From Microbacterium sp. SLBN-146 (GTDB taxonomy: Bacteria; Actinomycetota; Actinomycetes; Actinomycetales; Microbacteriaceae), in the NCBI RefSeq assembly GCF_006715145.1, contig NZ_VFMR01000001.1:248001-312000 (forward strand): a DNA stretch of 64,000 nt, read 5' to 3'. The position numbers were made by a program, and so were the translations under genes. Positions within the stretch are counted from its first letter, which is position 1. Each line of letters begins with the position of its first letter. Shown here in pieces: positions 42,679 to 50,951 of the stretch. The notes under the pieces are model-generated. The model did no database searches. It saw nothing but the letters and a program-made list of their open reading frames with translations, and had not been told where the DNA came from.

Positions 42679-42704
42679 GGTTGACGGGTTACAGAATGTC
42701 AACC
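42679..42704. promoter_or_regulatory. Inverted repeat in the divergent spacer (possible operator)
   Basis: GGTTGAC (42679-42685) and GTCAACC (42698-42704) form perfect 7-bp arms around a 12-nt centre. The site lies between the divergent binding-protein and spermidine-synthase-like genes, 36 bp before the latter start. It sits in unusually AT-rich DNA for this window, as expected of a regulator site. Confidence 0.45.
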
Positions 42705-42739
42705 CGCGTTCGAGGGTCGCAGCCCGATACGGTGGGACG

Positions 42740-43600
42740 ATGGCCCGCGCGACGTACGAGGAACCGCCGCACGCGCGACTGTCGGACGGGACGTTCGCCC
42801 GCATCGTGGCATCGCGCATCACGGGCGGATTCGAGCTCGACGTCGACGGCACACCCCAATCGCACGTCGATCTCGACGATCCGACGCATCTCCACTTCGA
42901 GTACATCGCGCGCATGGGAGCGGTGATCGATCGACTCCGGATGCCGGGACAGCCCCTCACCGCCGTGCACCTGGGCGCCGGGGCTCTCACGATCCCCCGC
43001 TACATCGAGGCCACGAGGCCCGGATCGCGACAGCAGGTCATCGAACTGGAGCCTGCGCTGTGGGATCTCGTGCGGGATCACCTCCCCCTCCCTCGGAGCG
43101 CGTCGATTCGCGTCCGCCTGGGGGACGCGCGCATCGGACTCGCCCGACTCCCCCGCGGCCTCGTCGGAGCGGCCGACCTCGTCGTCTCCGACGTCTACTC
43201 GGGCGCGCAGACCCCTGCGCACCTGACGACGCTCGAGTTCTACCGCGAAGCCGCCGAGCTCCTCGCCCCCGACGGGGTCCTGCTCATCAACGTCGCCGAC
43301 GGGTCGGGCCTGCACTTCGCCCGCCGGCAGGTCGCGACCGTGCGCGAGGTGTTCGACCACGTCATCGTCCTCGCCGAGGTGCAGACGCTCAAGGGCCGGC
43401 GCTTCGGGAACCTCGTCGTCGCGGCATCCCGTGCCCCCTTGCCGACCGAGTGGCTTCCACGGCTCATGGCCGCCGGCCCGCACCCCGCGAAGGTCGCGGA
43501 AGGCGCCGAGATCGAGGAGTTCGCGCGCGGCGCTCGCATCGCGACGGATGCCGACTCCACCGCGTCACCGAAGCCCGCGGCATCCATCTTCGATCGCTGA
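42740..43600 (+). CDS. Spermidine-synthase-like SAM-binding protein
   Basis: 286 residues. A Rossmann core is visible: VHLGAGALTIPRYIEA as the SAM-type glycine motif, QVIELEPALW with the acidic ribose-binding residue, and DLVVSDVYSGAQTP at the active-site strand. Fold and order match polyamine aminopropyltransferases, but the catalytic DAF/DSTDP motif is replaced by DVYSG, so it may be a methyltransferase or non-catalytic relative. GGTGGG precedes the ATG at 42740. The reading frame is open far upstream, but that part is a shadow of the minus-strand binding-protein gene. Confidence 0.8.
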   Translation: MARATYEEPPHARLSDGTFARIVASRITGGFELDVDGTPQSHVDLDDPTHLHFEYIARMGAVIDRLRMPGQPLTAVHLGAGALTIPRYIEATRPGSRQQVIELEPALWDLVRDHLPLPRSASIRVRLGDARIGLARLPRGLVGAADLVVSDVYSGAQTPAHLTTLEFYREAAELLAPDGVLLINVADGSGLHFARRQVATVREVFDHVIVLAEVQTLKGRRFGNLVVAASRAPLPTEWLPRLMAAGPHPAKVAEGAEIEEFARGARIATDADSTASPKPAASIFDR

Positions 43601-43690
43601 GCGAGACCAACGCGGCGTGCCGATGCCGGGACCGAGGCCCTCGCGGGTGAGACTGTCAGAGGCATCGAGCGCAGCGGGAGGAGTGTCGTC

Positions 43691-44218
43691 GTGAGCTACA
43701 TCAAGGGATTCGACCCCGAGACCCTGCGCGAGGTCATCGACGTCGCCGAGTGCCGCGAGCGCCTCGACGAGATCGGTGAGCAGCGGAGTCTTCCGGCGCT
43801 TCTCGAGCGCGTGTGGCTGCTGAAGGTCCTCGGTCGCCTCGACGACTCGCTCGTGCTTTCGGAGCAGTCGGTGCGCGTCGCCCGCATGGCCGGCACGCGA
43901 AAGGACCTCTTGCGTGCGCGCATCTTGCACGCGACCGTGCTGCACTTCCGCGGCGCCTATGCCGCCGCCGAGCAGGAGCTGACGATGTGCGCCGACGAGG
44001 CGGAGGGTCAGGGATGGTCGGGGATCGCCGCGTTCGCCTACCAGCACCGCGGCAAGGCGCACTTCGAAGCCGGCGACCTCGACGCGGCACGCGCGGACTT
44101 CAAGCGCACGCTCTTCCTCCGCCAGGAGGCGGGGGCGACGGAAGACGCGCTCGAATCGACGCTGCTCGCGATCGATGCCGTCGACAGACGACGCGCCGCA
44201 CGGTCTCTCGCCGTCTGA
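43691..44218 (+). CDS. Small TPR-repeat protein
   Basis: 175 residues, all helical. Residues about 30-155 show TPR spacing (LERVWLLKVLGRLDDSLVLSE; RARILHATVLHFRGAYAAAEQE; FAYQHRGKAHFEAGDLDAARADF, each in pieces). There is no signal peptide. It starts with GTG at 43691, behind a GGGAGGAG ribosome site. TPR proteins bind partner proteins; none is evident nearby. The next gene (SprT-like) starts 31 bp later but seems to have its own leaderless promoter. Confidence 0.78.
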   Translation: MSYIKGFDPETLREVIDVAECRERLDEIGEQRSLPALLERVWLLKVLGRLDDSLVLSEQSVRVARMAGTRKDLLRARILHATVLHFRGAYAAAEQELTMCADEAEGQGWSGIAAFAYQHRGKAHFEAGDLDAARADFKRTLFLRQEAGATEDALESTLLAIDAVDRRRAARSLAV

Positions 44219-44235
44219 GTGTCGTAACTCTGTTC

Positions 44236-44241
44236 TAGTCT
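44236..44241 (+). promoter_or_regulatory. -10 box for a leaderless start
   Basis: TAGTCT ends 7 nt before the ATG at 44249, and no Shine-Dalgarno site is present. The spacing fits a leaderless transcript of the SprT-like gene. Confidence 0.45.
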
Positions 44242-44248
44242 CGCTGTC

Positions 44249-44737
44249 ATGTCGGAACTGCAGAGCGTGCGCATCTGGGCAGAAGCGCTCATCACCACCC
44301 ACCTCGACCCGTCGTGGAGCTTCGCCTTCGACAACGCCAAGCGCCGCGCGGGTCTGTGCGACTACACCCGCAAGCGCATCTCGGTTTCGAGATACCTCGC
44401 CGCCCGCTACGACGACGATGACAACCATCAGACGCTGCTGCACGAAGTCGCGCACGCGCTGGCGGGGCCGGGCGCAGGACACGGAGCCCGGTGGCGGAGC
44501 ATCGCCCGCGAACTCGGCTACGTCGGCGGCACGACCCACCATGGCGAGACAGCGACCGAACTCGCACCGTGGGTGGGCGTCTGCGCGGCGGCGCATACGG
44601 CCTACCGCCACCGTCGGCCGACCCGGGCGACCTCGTGCGCATTGTGCGCGCCCCGGTTCGACGAGCGCTTCACCTTCACTTGGACGCGCCGCGTCATCAC
44701 GCCCGCCACGCGCCTCTCGGCGATGACGCCGCGCTGA
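44249..44737 (+). CDS. SprT-like zinc metalloprotease
   Basis: 162 residues. The zinc motif HEVAHALAG (about 71-79) is followed by GHGARWRSIARELGYVGG, where the third metal ligand lies; this is the SprT arrangement. A C-terminal SCALCAPRFDERF stretch may be the remnant of the SprT zinc ribbon. SprT-domain proteins are related to the DNA-protein crosslink protease Spartan, so a role on DNA-bound proteins is possible but not shown here. The gene is preceded by a TAGTCT box at leaderless spacing and followed by two 57-bp palindromes. Confidence 0.88.
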   Translation: MSELQSVRIWAEALITTHLDPSWSFAFDNAKRRAGLCDYTRKRISVSRYLAARYDDDDNHQTLLHEVAHALAGPGAGHGARWRSIARELGYVGGTTHHGETATELAPWVGVCAAAHTAYRHRRPTRATSCALCAPRFDERFTFTWTRRVITPATRLSAMTPR

Positions 44738-44804
44738 GTGTTCCCTTCGCTGCCGCCACCATCCGCGCCCACCCCTGGCGCGCACGAAACCCTCCGGCAT
44801 CCGC

Positions 44805-44861
44805 TCACTTGTCGCAAAAGGCGACCTCCGCTCGCCGCACCTCACCACTTGAGACAAGTGA
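44805..44861 (+). repeat. 57-bp palindromic element, copy A5
   Basis: TCACTTGTCGCAAAAGGCGA at the left end, GAGACAAGTGA at the right, 57 bp. It differs from A6 by a single base and starts 83 bp before it. Both lie between the SprT-like gene and the next plus-strand gene. Confidence 0.85.
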
Positions 44862-44887
44862 ACGAAGCCGCGCCCGCCGCCATCCGC

Positions 44888-44944
44888 TCACTTGTCGCAA
44901 AAGGCGACCTCCGCTCGCCGCACCCCACCACTTGAGACAAGTGA
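44888..44944 (+). repeat. 57-bp palindromic element, copy A6
   Basis: Nearly identical to A5 (C for T at one internal position), same orientation. Its right end lies 44 bp before the start codon at 44989. Confidence 0.85.
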
Positions 44945-44988
44945 ATCCACGTCCCCTCCGCGCGCCGCCGCGGGTGCGACACTGGAGC

Positions 44989-45495
44989 ATGCGCATCCTG
45001 CTGAAGTTCGAGATCGACTGCGATCCGGATGCCGCGTGGCGCGCCGTCCACTCCCCCCGGGCCGTCGGCGAGCTCTACGGCCCGCTGCTCGGCATGGAGC
45101 CGATGATTCCGGACGGTCTCCCCACGGCGTGGGAGCCCGGAGATGACGTTCCCGTCTCCCTCACCGCCCTCGGGATCTTCCCCGCGGGAACGCAGCTCAT
45201 GCACATGAGCGAACGTTTCGTCGACGAGCCAGCGGGTCGGGTGCGGATCTTCCGCGACAGCGGCATCCCGCTGACGGGTCCGCTCGCGACCCTCGACGTG
45301 TGGGACCACCAGATGGCGATCTCACCGGTCCCGGGGCACCCCGACCGCACTCTGTGGCGCGACCGCCTCGTGATCGGCGGACCGACCGCCGCCGCCCTGT
45401 GGCCCGTCCTGTGGGCCACATGGCAGTGGCGGGCAGCCCGGATCCGCGCCCTCGCCCCGTCGTGGGCGCACGATCCGCCGGCATCCGACGACTGA
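44989..45495 (+). CDS. SRPBCC-like hypothetical protein
   Basis: 168 residues. The opening MRILLKFEIDCDPDAAWRAV resembles the first strand and helix of SRPBCC (START-like) proteins, which bind hydrophobic ligands, but the rest is not diagnostic. There is no signal peptide or clear membrane helix; a Trp-rich stretch (LWPVLWATWQWRA) lies near the C-terminus. GGAG sits very close to the ATG. The start follows palindrome A6 by 44 bp. The stop lies only 6 bp from the stop of the convergent ABC permease gene. Confidence 0.65.
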   Translation: MRILLKFEIDCDPDAAWRAVHSPRAVGELYGPLLGMEPMIPDGLPTAWEPGDDVPVSLTALGIFPAGTQLMHMSERFVDEPAGRVRIFRDSGIPLTGPLATLDVWDHQMAISPVPGHPDRTLWRDRLVIGGPTAAALWPVLWATWQWRAARIRALAPSWAHDPPASDD

Positions 45496-45501
45496 CTCGC
45501 C

Positions 45502-46971
45502 CTACTCGGCGAGCGCCTCGACGGGAGCCACGCGCGTCGCGAGACGCGTCGGGGTGACCGCCGCGACGAGCGTCAGCACCGCTGTCGCCACCACGATGGC
45601 GACGACCGGCCACACCGGGATCGCCGGCGGCACGAACGTCGGCGTGAGCCACAGCGGCGGTACGGGCACCGAGCCCAGCAGCGACTGCGCTCCCGCCCAG
45701 CCGTAGACGATGCCGAGGACGAGGCCCGTGATCGTCGAGGCGATCGTGATGTGCGCCGCTTCGAGGAGCACCATGCGTCGCACCTGGGCGTTCGACACCC
45801 CGAGCGCCCGCAGCAGCCCCAGTTCACGCTTGCGCTGCACGACGCCGATCGTCAGAAGGTTCACCAGTCCAACTGCGGCGATGACGGCCGACACTGCGAC
45901 GAGGCCCATCATGATCCCGGCGAACGAGTCCATGACCGCGGCGAACTCGCTGTCGATCTCACCGCCGCCGGATGCCGCCACGACCGACTTCGTCGACTCG
46001 AGAGCGACGGCGAACATCGTCACGAGGGTGACGCCCATGACGACGCCGATCGCCATCCGGCTGGAGCGCTCGGGATACCGCAGCGCGTTCTCCGCCGCGA
46101 GGCGGGCCGTCGCGGAGTGTCCGAATCCGCGCCCGACGAGCCGCAGGACGGGCGGCATGATGAGTGTCGCGCCGAGCGAAAGTCCTGTGAACGAGAGGAT
46201 GCCACCGGCGAAGGCCACGATGACCCCGAGCGGTGTGACGAGTCCCGCCGCGATCCCGAGTCCGAGGAGCACGGCTCCGAGGATCAGGAGCACCGCGGCG
46301 GTGACGTTCCGGCCCGAGCGCGCGGCGATCGTCTCGTGGGTCTTCTCGACGGCGCCCCCGAGCGCCTGGAGAGGCGTGACGGACAGCACACGGCGGGACC
46401 CCGCCCACGCCGAGACCCACGTCGTGAGCGCGACGATCACCGCGGGCACCACGAGCTCGGGGCGCAGGACCGAGAACTCCAGGTCCTCCAAGCCCAGCAG
46501 CGAGCCAGCGAGCCAGACGCCCCCGGCAGCCAGCGCAAGCCCAGCAACGAGCCCGATTCCCGCGCCGAGGAGTCCGACGACGAGTCCCTGGCGGGCGATC
46601 TGCACACGCTGTGAGCGCGCCGACGCCCCGATGAGCCGCAGGAGTGCGATGCGTCGCGTGCGGCCGGCGACGACCGTCGCGAAGGTGTTGGCCGTCACGA
46701 TCGCCGCGACGTAGATCGCGACACCCAGGAGCAGGGCGGAGAGGAGCGCCACGACGAAAGCGAGCGTGTCACTCTCGCCGATGTACGGGTCGGCCGAGAG
46801 CATCGCACCGATGTAGGCGGTCGCGGTGAGGAGGAGCACGCCGAAGGCCGTCGAGATCGCCGAGACGAGGATGCTCGCGCCCATGCCGCGCTCGCGGAGC
46901 CACCCCAGCGAGCGGCTCGACGTGGGTGCGGCGCTGGCGCGCGGCATCCGCTCGACGACTGTCGCGGTCAT
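45502..46971 (-). CDS. ABC transporter permease, FtsX/MacB type
   Basis: 489 residues with two FtsX-like halves: helices near 35-55, 75-100, 125-150, 220-265, 335-365, 395-420 and 435-465. The loop QRKRELGLLRALGVSNAQVRRMVL is the standard FtsX signature, and an earlier RTRRIALLRLIGASARSQ is its N-terminal equivalent. It overlaps the ATPase gene by 4 nt. With that ATPase and the two-component system upstream it forms a likely stress- or antimicrobial-responsive export unit (inference from context). Confidence 0.92.
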   Translation of the reverse strand: MTATVVERMPRASAAPTSSRSLGWLRERGMGASILVSAISTAFGVLLLTATAYIGAMLSADPYIGESDTLAFVVALLSALLLGVAIYVAAIVTANTFATVVAGRTRRIALLRLIGASARSQRVQIARQGLVVGLLGAGIGLVAGLALAAGGVWLAGSLLGLEDLEFSVLRPELVVPAVIVALTTWVSAWAGSRRVLSVTPLQALGGAVEKTHETIAARSGRNVTAAVLLILGAVLLGLGIAAGLVTPLGVIVAFAGGILSFTGLSLGATLIMPPVLRLVGRGFGHSATARLAAENALRYPERSSRMAIGVVMGVTLVTMFAVALESTKSVVAASGGGEIDSEFAAVMDSFAGIMMGLVAVSAVIAAVGLVNLLTIGVVQRKRELGLLRALGVSNAQVRRMVLLEAAHITIASTITGLVLGIVYGWAGAQSLLGSVPVPPLWLTPTFVPPAIPVWPVVAIVVATAVLTLVAAVTPTRLATRVAPVEALAE

Positions 46972-47765
46972 GCCGACACCCCCGCACCCTGCTCGGCGCC
47001 GTGTCCTGCGCCGAGCTCCGCTGCGAGCATGTAGGCCGCGATCTCCTCGGCGCTCTGGCGTGGCTTGTCGGCGACGATGCGTCCGTCGCCGAGGAAGATC
47101 ACGCGGTCGGCGTGGCTCGCCGCGACGGGGTCGTGCGTGACCATCGCGATGGACTGCCCGTGCTGCGCGCTCGCATCGGCGAGGAGGCGCAGCACGTCGC
47201 GTCCGCTGCGGGAGTCGAGGTTTCCCGTGGGCTCGTCGGCGAACACGAGGTCGGGAGCCGTCGCGAGGGCGCGCGCGATCGCGACGCGCTGCTGCTGTCC
47301 GCCCGACAGCTCGTGCGGGCGATGGGAGAGGCGCGCCGTCAGGCCGAGCGTCTCGACGAGGCCGTCGATGCGCGCCCGCTCGATCGCCGACGGCCGGCGT
47401 CCGTCGAGGTCGAACGGCAGCATGATGTTCGCGCGGGCATCGAGTGTCGGCACGAGGTTGAACGCCTGGAAGACGAAGCCGACGCGACGGCGGCGCAGGA
47501 TCGTGAGCTCGAGGTCGGACAGGCCCGTGATGTCGGTGTCACCGATCCACGCACGGCCGGCGGTGGGGGCATCGAGGCCCGCCATGACGTGCATGAGCGT
47601 CGACTTGCCGGAGCCCGACGGACCCATGATCGCCGTGAACTCGCCACGGCGGATGCCGACGCTGACCTCGTCGAGCGCACGCACCGTGTTGGCACCCGAT
47701 CCGTAGGTCTTCGTGAGTTGCTGGACGCGGGCCGCGAGCCCGAGATCTGAAGAGGAGAGTTCCAT
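46968..47765 (-). CDS. ABC transporter ATPase, LolD/MacB type
   Basis: 265 residues with a complete ABC domain: Walker A GPSGSGKSTLMHV, signature LSGGQQQRVAIARAL, Walker B DLVFADEPTGNLDS. The LolD-like MAGLDAPTAG and RRRRVGFVFQAFNLVPTL pieces place it with the ATPases of FtsX-type permeases. Such pairs often move or sense peptides and lipids rather than import nutrients. It lies 165 bp downstream of the response-regulator gene, with palindrome A7 between them. Confidence 0.94.
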   Translation of the reverse strand: MELSSSDLGLAARVQQLTKTYGSGANTVRALDEVSVGIRRGEFTAIMGPSGSGKSTLMHVMAGLDAPTAGRAWIGDTDITGLSDLELTILRRRRVGFVFQAFNLVPTLDARANIMLPFDLDGRRPSAIERARIDGLVETLGLTARLSHRPHELSGGQQQRVAIARALATAPDLVFADEPTGNLDSRSGRDVLRLLADASAQHGQSIAMVTHDPVAASHADRVIFLGDGRIVADKPRQSAEEIAAYMLAAELGAGHGAEQGAGVSA

Positions 47766-47862
47766 GCCTTCGACGCTACGAACGAGGGATGCTGCGCCGC
47801 GTCGGCCCCGCGACGCATCCGCCTACATCTCGAGGATGATCCGCTGCGCTCGTTTCCGTCGT

Positions 47863-47919
47863 TCACTTGTCTCAAAGGGCGAGAAAGTCGCAGGAGCAGT
47901 CGCCCTTTGAGACAAGTGA
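47863..47919 (+). repeat. 57-bp palindromic element, copy A7 (most perfect)
   Basis: The outer 20 bp (TCACTTGTCTCAAAGGGCGA and its complement at 47900-47919) form a perfect inverted repeat, the longest of the family. It sits 11 bp past the response-regulator stop and 98 bp before the ABC ATPase start, so it could attenuate read-through between the two. Confidence 0.88.
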
Positions 47920-47930
47920 GCGGGTGGCGC

Positions 47931-48569
47931 TCAGACGAGGCCGTGGTCGAACGCGAAGACGACGAGCTGCACGCGGTCGCGGAGCGCGAGCTTCGTCAGG
48001 ATGCGGCTGATGTGCGTCTTGACGGTCGCCTCGGAGAGGTACTCGCGCGCCGCGATCTCGGAGTTCGACAATCCGCGCGCAGCGAGCGCGAAGATCTCCT
48101 TCTCGCGCTCCGTGAGGTCGCCGTAGGACGGAGGCACGGGCCGGGCCGCGGCACCCGCCGCCTGGGCGAAGAGCTCCCGCGTCGCGGAGGCCGCGATGAC
48201 CGCCGACCCCGCGTGGACGGTGCGGATCGCGGCGAGGAGGAACTCGGGATCGGCGTCCTTCAGAAGGAACCCGCTCGCGCCCTGGCGAATCGCGCGGGCC
48301 GCGGCCTCGTCGAGATCGAACGTCGTGAGCATGACGATGCGGGGCGGCGCGGGGTCGCCGAGAAGCTCGGCCGTCGCCGTCAGGCCGTCCATCACCGGCA
48401 TCCGGATGTCCATGAGCACGACGTCGGGGTTCGTCGCCCGGACGACGTCGATCGCCTCGCGCCCGTCGGCGGCTTCGCCCACGACCTCGAGATCGGGCTG
48501 CGACCCGACGAGCATCCGGATGCCGGCGCGGAACAGCGCCTGGTCATCCACCAGCACGACGCGGATCAT
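47931..48569 (-). CDS. NarL/LuxR-type response regulator
   Basis: 212 residues. The receiver domain has the acidic pair in VVLVDDQAL, the phospho-acceptor Asp in VVLMDIRMP, the switch Thr in MLTTFD and the Lys in FLLKDADP. The C-terminal HTH reads LTEREKEIFALAARGLSNSE with TVKTHISRILTKL. Its ATG overlaps the kinase stop (ATGA), so it is the cognate partner. It probably controls the ABC exporter genes downstream (inference from order). Confidence 0.95.
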   Translation of the reverse strand: MIRVVLVDDQALFRAGIRMLVGSQPDLEVVGEAADGREAIDVVRATNPDVVLMDIRMPVMDGLTATAELLGDPAPPRIVMLTTFDLDEAAARAIRQGASGFLLKDADPEFLLAAIRTVHAGSAVIAASATRELFAQAAGAAARPVPPSYGDLTEREKEIFALAARGLSNSEIAAREYLSEATVKTHISRILTKLALRDRVQLVVFAFDHGLV

Positions 48570-49786
48570 CGCGGACCACCTCCGATGGGAAGGGCCGCGC
48601 TCACGACGAACTCGTCTCCGGAGACCCCCGCATCGAGCGTGCCACCGATGAGCTTGGCGCGCTCGGACATCCCCACGAGTCCATGTCCCGACCCACCCGC
48701 GGGGGTCGACCCGACCGCGTTGCGGACGTCGAGGAGAACCCGGTCGGGATGCCACGCGAGCCGCACGCGCACCCCACCCTCACCCTTGTGGCGCAGAGCG
48801 TTGGTCAGGGCTTCCTGCAGGATCCGGTAGACCGCGAGCTGCACGGCGGCGGGCGGGACGCCCGGGGGCGCGGGGTCGACGTCGACGGCGAGCGCGACCC
48901 CCGCCGCGCGCACCTGCGCGTAGAGCTGTTCGAGGTCGGCGAGGGTTGGCTGGGGGCCGTCGCCCTGGCTGTGTCGCAATTGTGTGAGGAGGAGCCGGAC
49001 ATCGGAGAGGGCCGAGCGGGCCGTCGACGAGATCGTCCCCAGAGCCTCGGTCGCGACGGACGAATCGGATGCCGCGGAGCCCGTCGCCGCGGCATCCGTC
49101 GCGCCTGCCGCGAGCGCGTAGCGCGCGCCGTCCGCCTGCGCGACGATGACGGCGAGCGAGTGGGCGACGACATCGTGCATGTCGCGCGCGATCCGCACGC
49201 GCTCCTGCTCGGCGATCGCCTCGGCTTCGGCACGCTCTTGCGCACGCTTGTTCTCGCGCGCCCTCACGGCGGTCCGCACGAGGGCGCCGGTCGTCCAGGA
49301 GAGCCCCAGCGCGAACGCTGCGGCGACGAGCATGACGAGCGCAATCGGGAGCGTCTGCCACGACAGGCCTCCCGCCGCGAAGACGGGGCCGACCAGCAGG
49401 TACACCGTGATGACGACGGCCCCGAGGGTCGCCGACGCGAGTCCTGCCCAGTACACGAGGCGCGTCCCGTAGGCGGCCGTCACGTACAGCACGCCGAAGA
49501 TCGCGAAGTCGGCGAAGCTCGGCGGACGCCCGAGCGCCATCTGTATGATCGCCCCCACCCATGCCGCGCCGAGCGCGAGACCCGGCGAGAGGCGGCGGAT
49601 CGCGAGCGCCGCCGAGAACAGGAGGGCGATCGCGACCGCGAGCCCGGTCTCGAGCCCCGGACCGAAACGCGCTGGGAGACCGGTGACGCCCGTCGTCGCC
49701 ACCTCGAGCGGAGCCGCGACGAGGAAGAAGACGACGCCGATGGAGACATCGACGACGAGCCGGGCAGTCGTCAGGCGGCGGAACAC
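48566..49786 (-). CDS. Sensor histidine kinase, HisKA_3 type
   Basis: 406 residues from a GTG at 49786. The N-terminal 160 residues hold about five membrane helices with short loops, so it senses within or near the membrane. The phospho-acceptor His is in RIARDMHDVVAHSLAVIV (about 200). The ATP-binding part shows the N-box region LTNALRHKGEGGVRV and the G-box GGSGHGLVGMSERA. Short-loop NarL-type kinases next to FtsX-type ABC transporters often respond to envelope stress or peptides; the ligand is unknown. Confidence 0.94.
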   Translation of the reverse strand: MFRRLTTARLVVDVSIGVVFFLVAAPLEVATTGVTGLPARFGPGLETGLAVAIALLFSAALAIRRLSPGLALGAAWVGAIIQMALGRPPSFADFAIFGVLYVTAAYGTRLVYWAGLASATLGAVVITVYLLVGPVFAAGGLSWQTLPIALVMLVAAAFALGLSWTTGALVRTAVRARENKRAQERAEAEAIAEQERVRIARDMHDVVAHSLAVIVAQADGARYALAAGATDAAATGSAASDSSVATEALGTISSTARSALSDVRLLLTQLRHSQGDGPQPTLADLEQLYAQVRAAGVALAVDVDPAPPGVPPAAVQLAVYRILQEALTNALRHKGEGGVRVRLAWHPDRVLLDVRNAVGSTPAGGSGHGLVGMSERAKLIGGTLDAGVSGDEFVVSAALPIGGGPR

Positions 49787-49861
49787 GCCCTCACGTTACG
49801 CGAGCGGACTTCGCGCATCATCCGTCTGGAGATGTATCCGCGCGGATCCTCCCGTCGACCA

Positions 49862-49890
49862 TTGCGGCAGGCGACGTGAGGCCTTACTGT
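49862..49890 (+). promoter_or_regulatory. Promoter of the pyrimidine/beta-amino-acid module
   Basis: TTGCGG (49862-49867), 17 bp, TACTGT (49885-49890). The predicted start near 49897 leaves a 30-nt leader with a CAGGGGG ribosome site before the ATG at 49928. Confidence 0.6.
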
Positions 49891-49927
49891 CGCGACACGG
49901 GCGAACGGCGACGCAGGGGGACGACAC

Positions 49928-50776
49928 ATGACAACGGTACGTGCAGCGATCTCGCAGACGACCTGGACGGGCGACAAGGAGTCGATGCTCGACCGCCATG
50001 AGACCTTCCTCCGGGATGCCGCGGCGGACGGCGCTCAGGTGATGTGCTTCCAGGAGCTCTTCTACGGCCCCTACTTCGGCATCACGCAGGACAAGAAGTA
50101 CTACCGCTACGCCGAGCCCGCAGACGGACCCATCGTGCAGCGCTTCGCGTCGATCGCGAAGGAGCTCGGCGTCGTGACGATCCTTCCGATCTACGAGGAG
50201 GACCAGACGGGCGTGTACTACAACACGACCGTCGTCGTGGATGCCGACGGGTCGATCCTCGGCAAGTACCGCAAGATCCACCTTCCGCACGTGGAGAAGT
50301 TCTGGGAGAAGTTCTACTTCCGCCCGGGGAACCTCGGCTATCCCGTCTTCGAGACCGCCGTCGGCAAGATCGGAACGTACATCTGCTACGACCGGCACTT
50401 CCCCGAGGGATGGCGCGAATACGGCCTGCGCGGGGCGCACATCGTGTTCAACCCCAATGCGACCAAGCCCGGCCTGTCGAACCGCCTCTGGGAGGTCGAG
50501 GGTCCGTGCGCCGCCGTCGCGAACGGCTACTTCGTGCTGCAGCCCAACCGCGTCGGTCTCGAGGACAACGAGTACGGCGATGAGGCGGTGAACTTCTACG
50601 GCACGAGCCAGGTGATCGATCCGCGGGGCAACTTCGTCGGCGCGCTCGGGTCCGGCGAGCACGAGGAGCTCCTCGTCCGCGACCTCGACATGGACATGGT
50701 CCAACAGATGCGCGACGACTGGCAGTTCTACCGGGATCGCCGGCCCGACACCTACGGAGACATCGTCGCGCCGTGA
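49928..50776 (+). CDS. Beta-ureidopropionase-like nitrilase-superfamily amidohydrolase
   Basis: 282 residues. The nitrilase triad is intact: Glu in MCFQELFYGPYFG (about 41), Lys in KYRKIHLPH (about 112) and Cys in GTYICYDRHFPE (about 153). The aromatic-rich substrate loops (FWEKFYF, YGTSQ) match N-carbamoyl-beta-alanine/carbamoyl-putrescine amidohydrolases. Position directly before dihydropyrimidinase makes N-carbamoyl-beta-amino acids the likely substrate, releasing CO2, NH3 and a beta-amino acid in the third step of reductive pyrimidine breakdown. Confidence 0.9.
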   Translation: MTTVRAAISQTTWTGDKESMLDRHETFLRDAAADGAQVMCFQELFYGPYFGITQDKKYYRYAEPADGPIVQRFASIAKELGVVTILPIYEEDQTGVYYNTTVVVDADGSILGKYRKIHLPHVEKFWEKFYFRPGNLGYPVFETAVGKIGTYICYDRHFPEGWREYGLRGAHIVFNPNATKPGLSNRLWEVEGPCAAVANGYFVLQPNRVGLEDNEYGDEAVNFYGTSQVIDPRGNFVGALGSGEHEELLVRDLDMDMVQQMRDDWQFYRDRRPDTYGDIVAP

Positions 50777-50827
50777 CCCCCGTGGCATCCACGTCACCCG
50801 CGCCCGTCCACGTCGCCGCCCGCGTGC

Positions 50828-50900
50828 CCGCGAGACTGCACCACCCGGCCGAGCCTGCATCCCGCGGCCGCAGTCTCGGCCGCGAGATGCAGTCTCGCGG
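50828..50900 (+). repeat. 73-bp palindromic element (family C, single copy)
   Basis: CCGCGAGACTGCA (50828-50840) and TGCAGTCTCGCGG (50888-50900) are perfect inverted repeats, with a further GCGGCCGC-centred symmetry inside. It lies in the spacer between the nitrilase and dihydropyrimidinase genes and could fold into a long hairpin in their shared mRNA. Confidence 0.7.
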
Positions 50901-50951
50901 ATCGAGGCGGCGGATGCCACAACACGAGCACTGCCGAGGGAAGGATCGACC

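Noticed and set aside
40583..42739. N-terminal extension of the spermidine-synthase-like gene
   Set aside because: The open frame runs antisense through the permease and binding-protein genes; the SAM-binding domain begins at 42740, where a GGTGGG site precedes an ATG.
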